Source: Gammaproteobacteria bacterium
GTDB lineage: Bacteria; Pseudomonadota; Gammaproteobacteria; SZUA-229
Reading direction: 5' to 3'
Assembly: GCA_030641945.1 (NCBI GenBank)
Contig: DAOWLL010000163.1
Location: 1-5,223, forward strand
Length of the DNA: 5,223 bases
Below the pieces are notes generated by a model that was given only the letters and a program-made list of their open reading frames with translations, was not told the origin of the DNA and did not search any database. Each line of letters starts with the position of its first letter. Within the stretch, counting starts at the first letter, position 1. Below are positions 5,139 to 5,223 of the stretch, one piece after another. The position numbers were made by a program, and so were the translations under genes.

Positions 5139-5223
5139 GGCGATTGAATGAATATTGAATAATGAATAATGAATAATAAAAACTTCATGACTTAACTTGT
5201 ATTTGCTCTTTACTGGTTTTAAC
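5139..5223 (-). promoter_or_regulatory. hisG upstream region, AT-rich, with no identified operator
   Basis: These 85 bases to the window edge precede hisG. Read on the - strand they are AT-rich and dominated next to the gene by ATTATTC repeats. I see no convincing -35/-10 pair, no histidine-rich leader peptide and no attenuator hairpin, so classic enterobacterial his attenuation is not supported. A promoter or an upstream gene such as murA may lie beyond the window. Confidence 0.35.
5157..5177. repeat. Three perfect tandem copies of a GAATAAT heptamer upstream of hisG
   Basis: GAATAAT is repeated at 5157-5163, 5164-5170 and 5171-5177, flanked by degenerate relatives (GATTGAATGAATATT at 5142-5156). 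On the hisG sense strand it reads ATTATTC x3, ending 19 bases before the start codon. It lies in the likely untranslated leader or promoter and could change length by slippage. Confidence 0.8.

Noticed and set aside
5139..5223. Histidine attenuator or leader peptide upstream of hisG
   Set aside because: No run of histidine codons and no alternative hairpins are visible in the 85 bases available.

Overview
The window looks like a piece of a Gammaproteobacterium-type chromosome. The reasons are a short-form hisG overlapping hisD, a periplasmic parvulin/SurA-like chaperone, a perfect CRP-type operator and many short palindromic intergenic repeats. The genus cannot be named from the sequence. Four protein genes are supported: a SurA/PpiC-like peptidyl-prolyl isomerase on the + strand, cut by the left edge; an exported single-domain rhodanese on the + strand (2237-2827); and, on the - strand, hisD (3220-4521) and hisG (4518-5138), which overlap by four bases and form the start of a histidine-biosynthesis operon.

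The right third is an ordinary two-gene his unit. hisG encodes the catalytic ATP phosphoribosyltransferase of the short type, which needs a HisZ partner encoded elsewhere. hisD encodes histidinol dehydrogenase with all its catalytic and zinc residues. No hisC follows hisD inside the window, although many gammaproteobacteria have it there. hisD instead runs into a repeat-rich region.

The middle (1365-3220) is the unusual part. A lone rhodanese gene with its own CRP-type promoter and a possible terminator sits in a nest of repeats. (1) An imperfect direct repeat (2021-2140 and 3164-3264) whose end is the 3' tail of hisD, so a 14-codon hisD remnant lies upstream of the rhodanese gene, about 1.1 kb from the true hisD end. 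(2) An inverted pair (1775-1920 and 2949-3166), the right copy carrying an extra REP-like insert of about 75 bp. (3) Two non-coding palindromic elements with GGGACAG in their ends, one 215 bp (1561-1775, perfect 19-bp terminal inverted repeats) and one 62 bp (2887-2948), each abutting one end of a copy of the inverted pair. (4) Short-word repeats (CGCGAAAAACGCAAAG, CACAGAGGCACAGAG and ATCTGTGTTTATCTGCG types) that create spurious low-complexity reading frames.

My reading is that the rhodanese gene is accessory cargo that entered next to the hisD 3' end, leaving or creating a duplicated hisD tail. The repeats would allow its deletion (direct pair) or inversion (inverted pair). The repeat geometry is seen directly; the history is inference. 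I see no new multi-gene system such as a defence island, CRISPR array or RNA gene.
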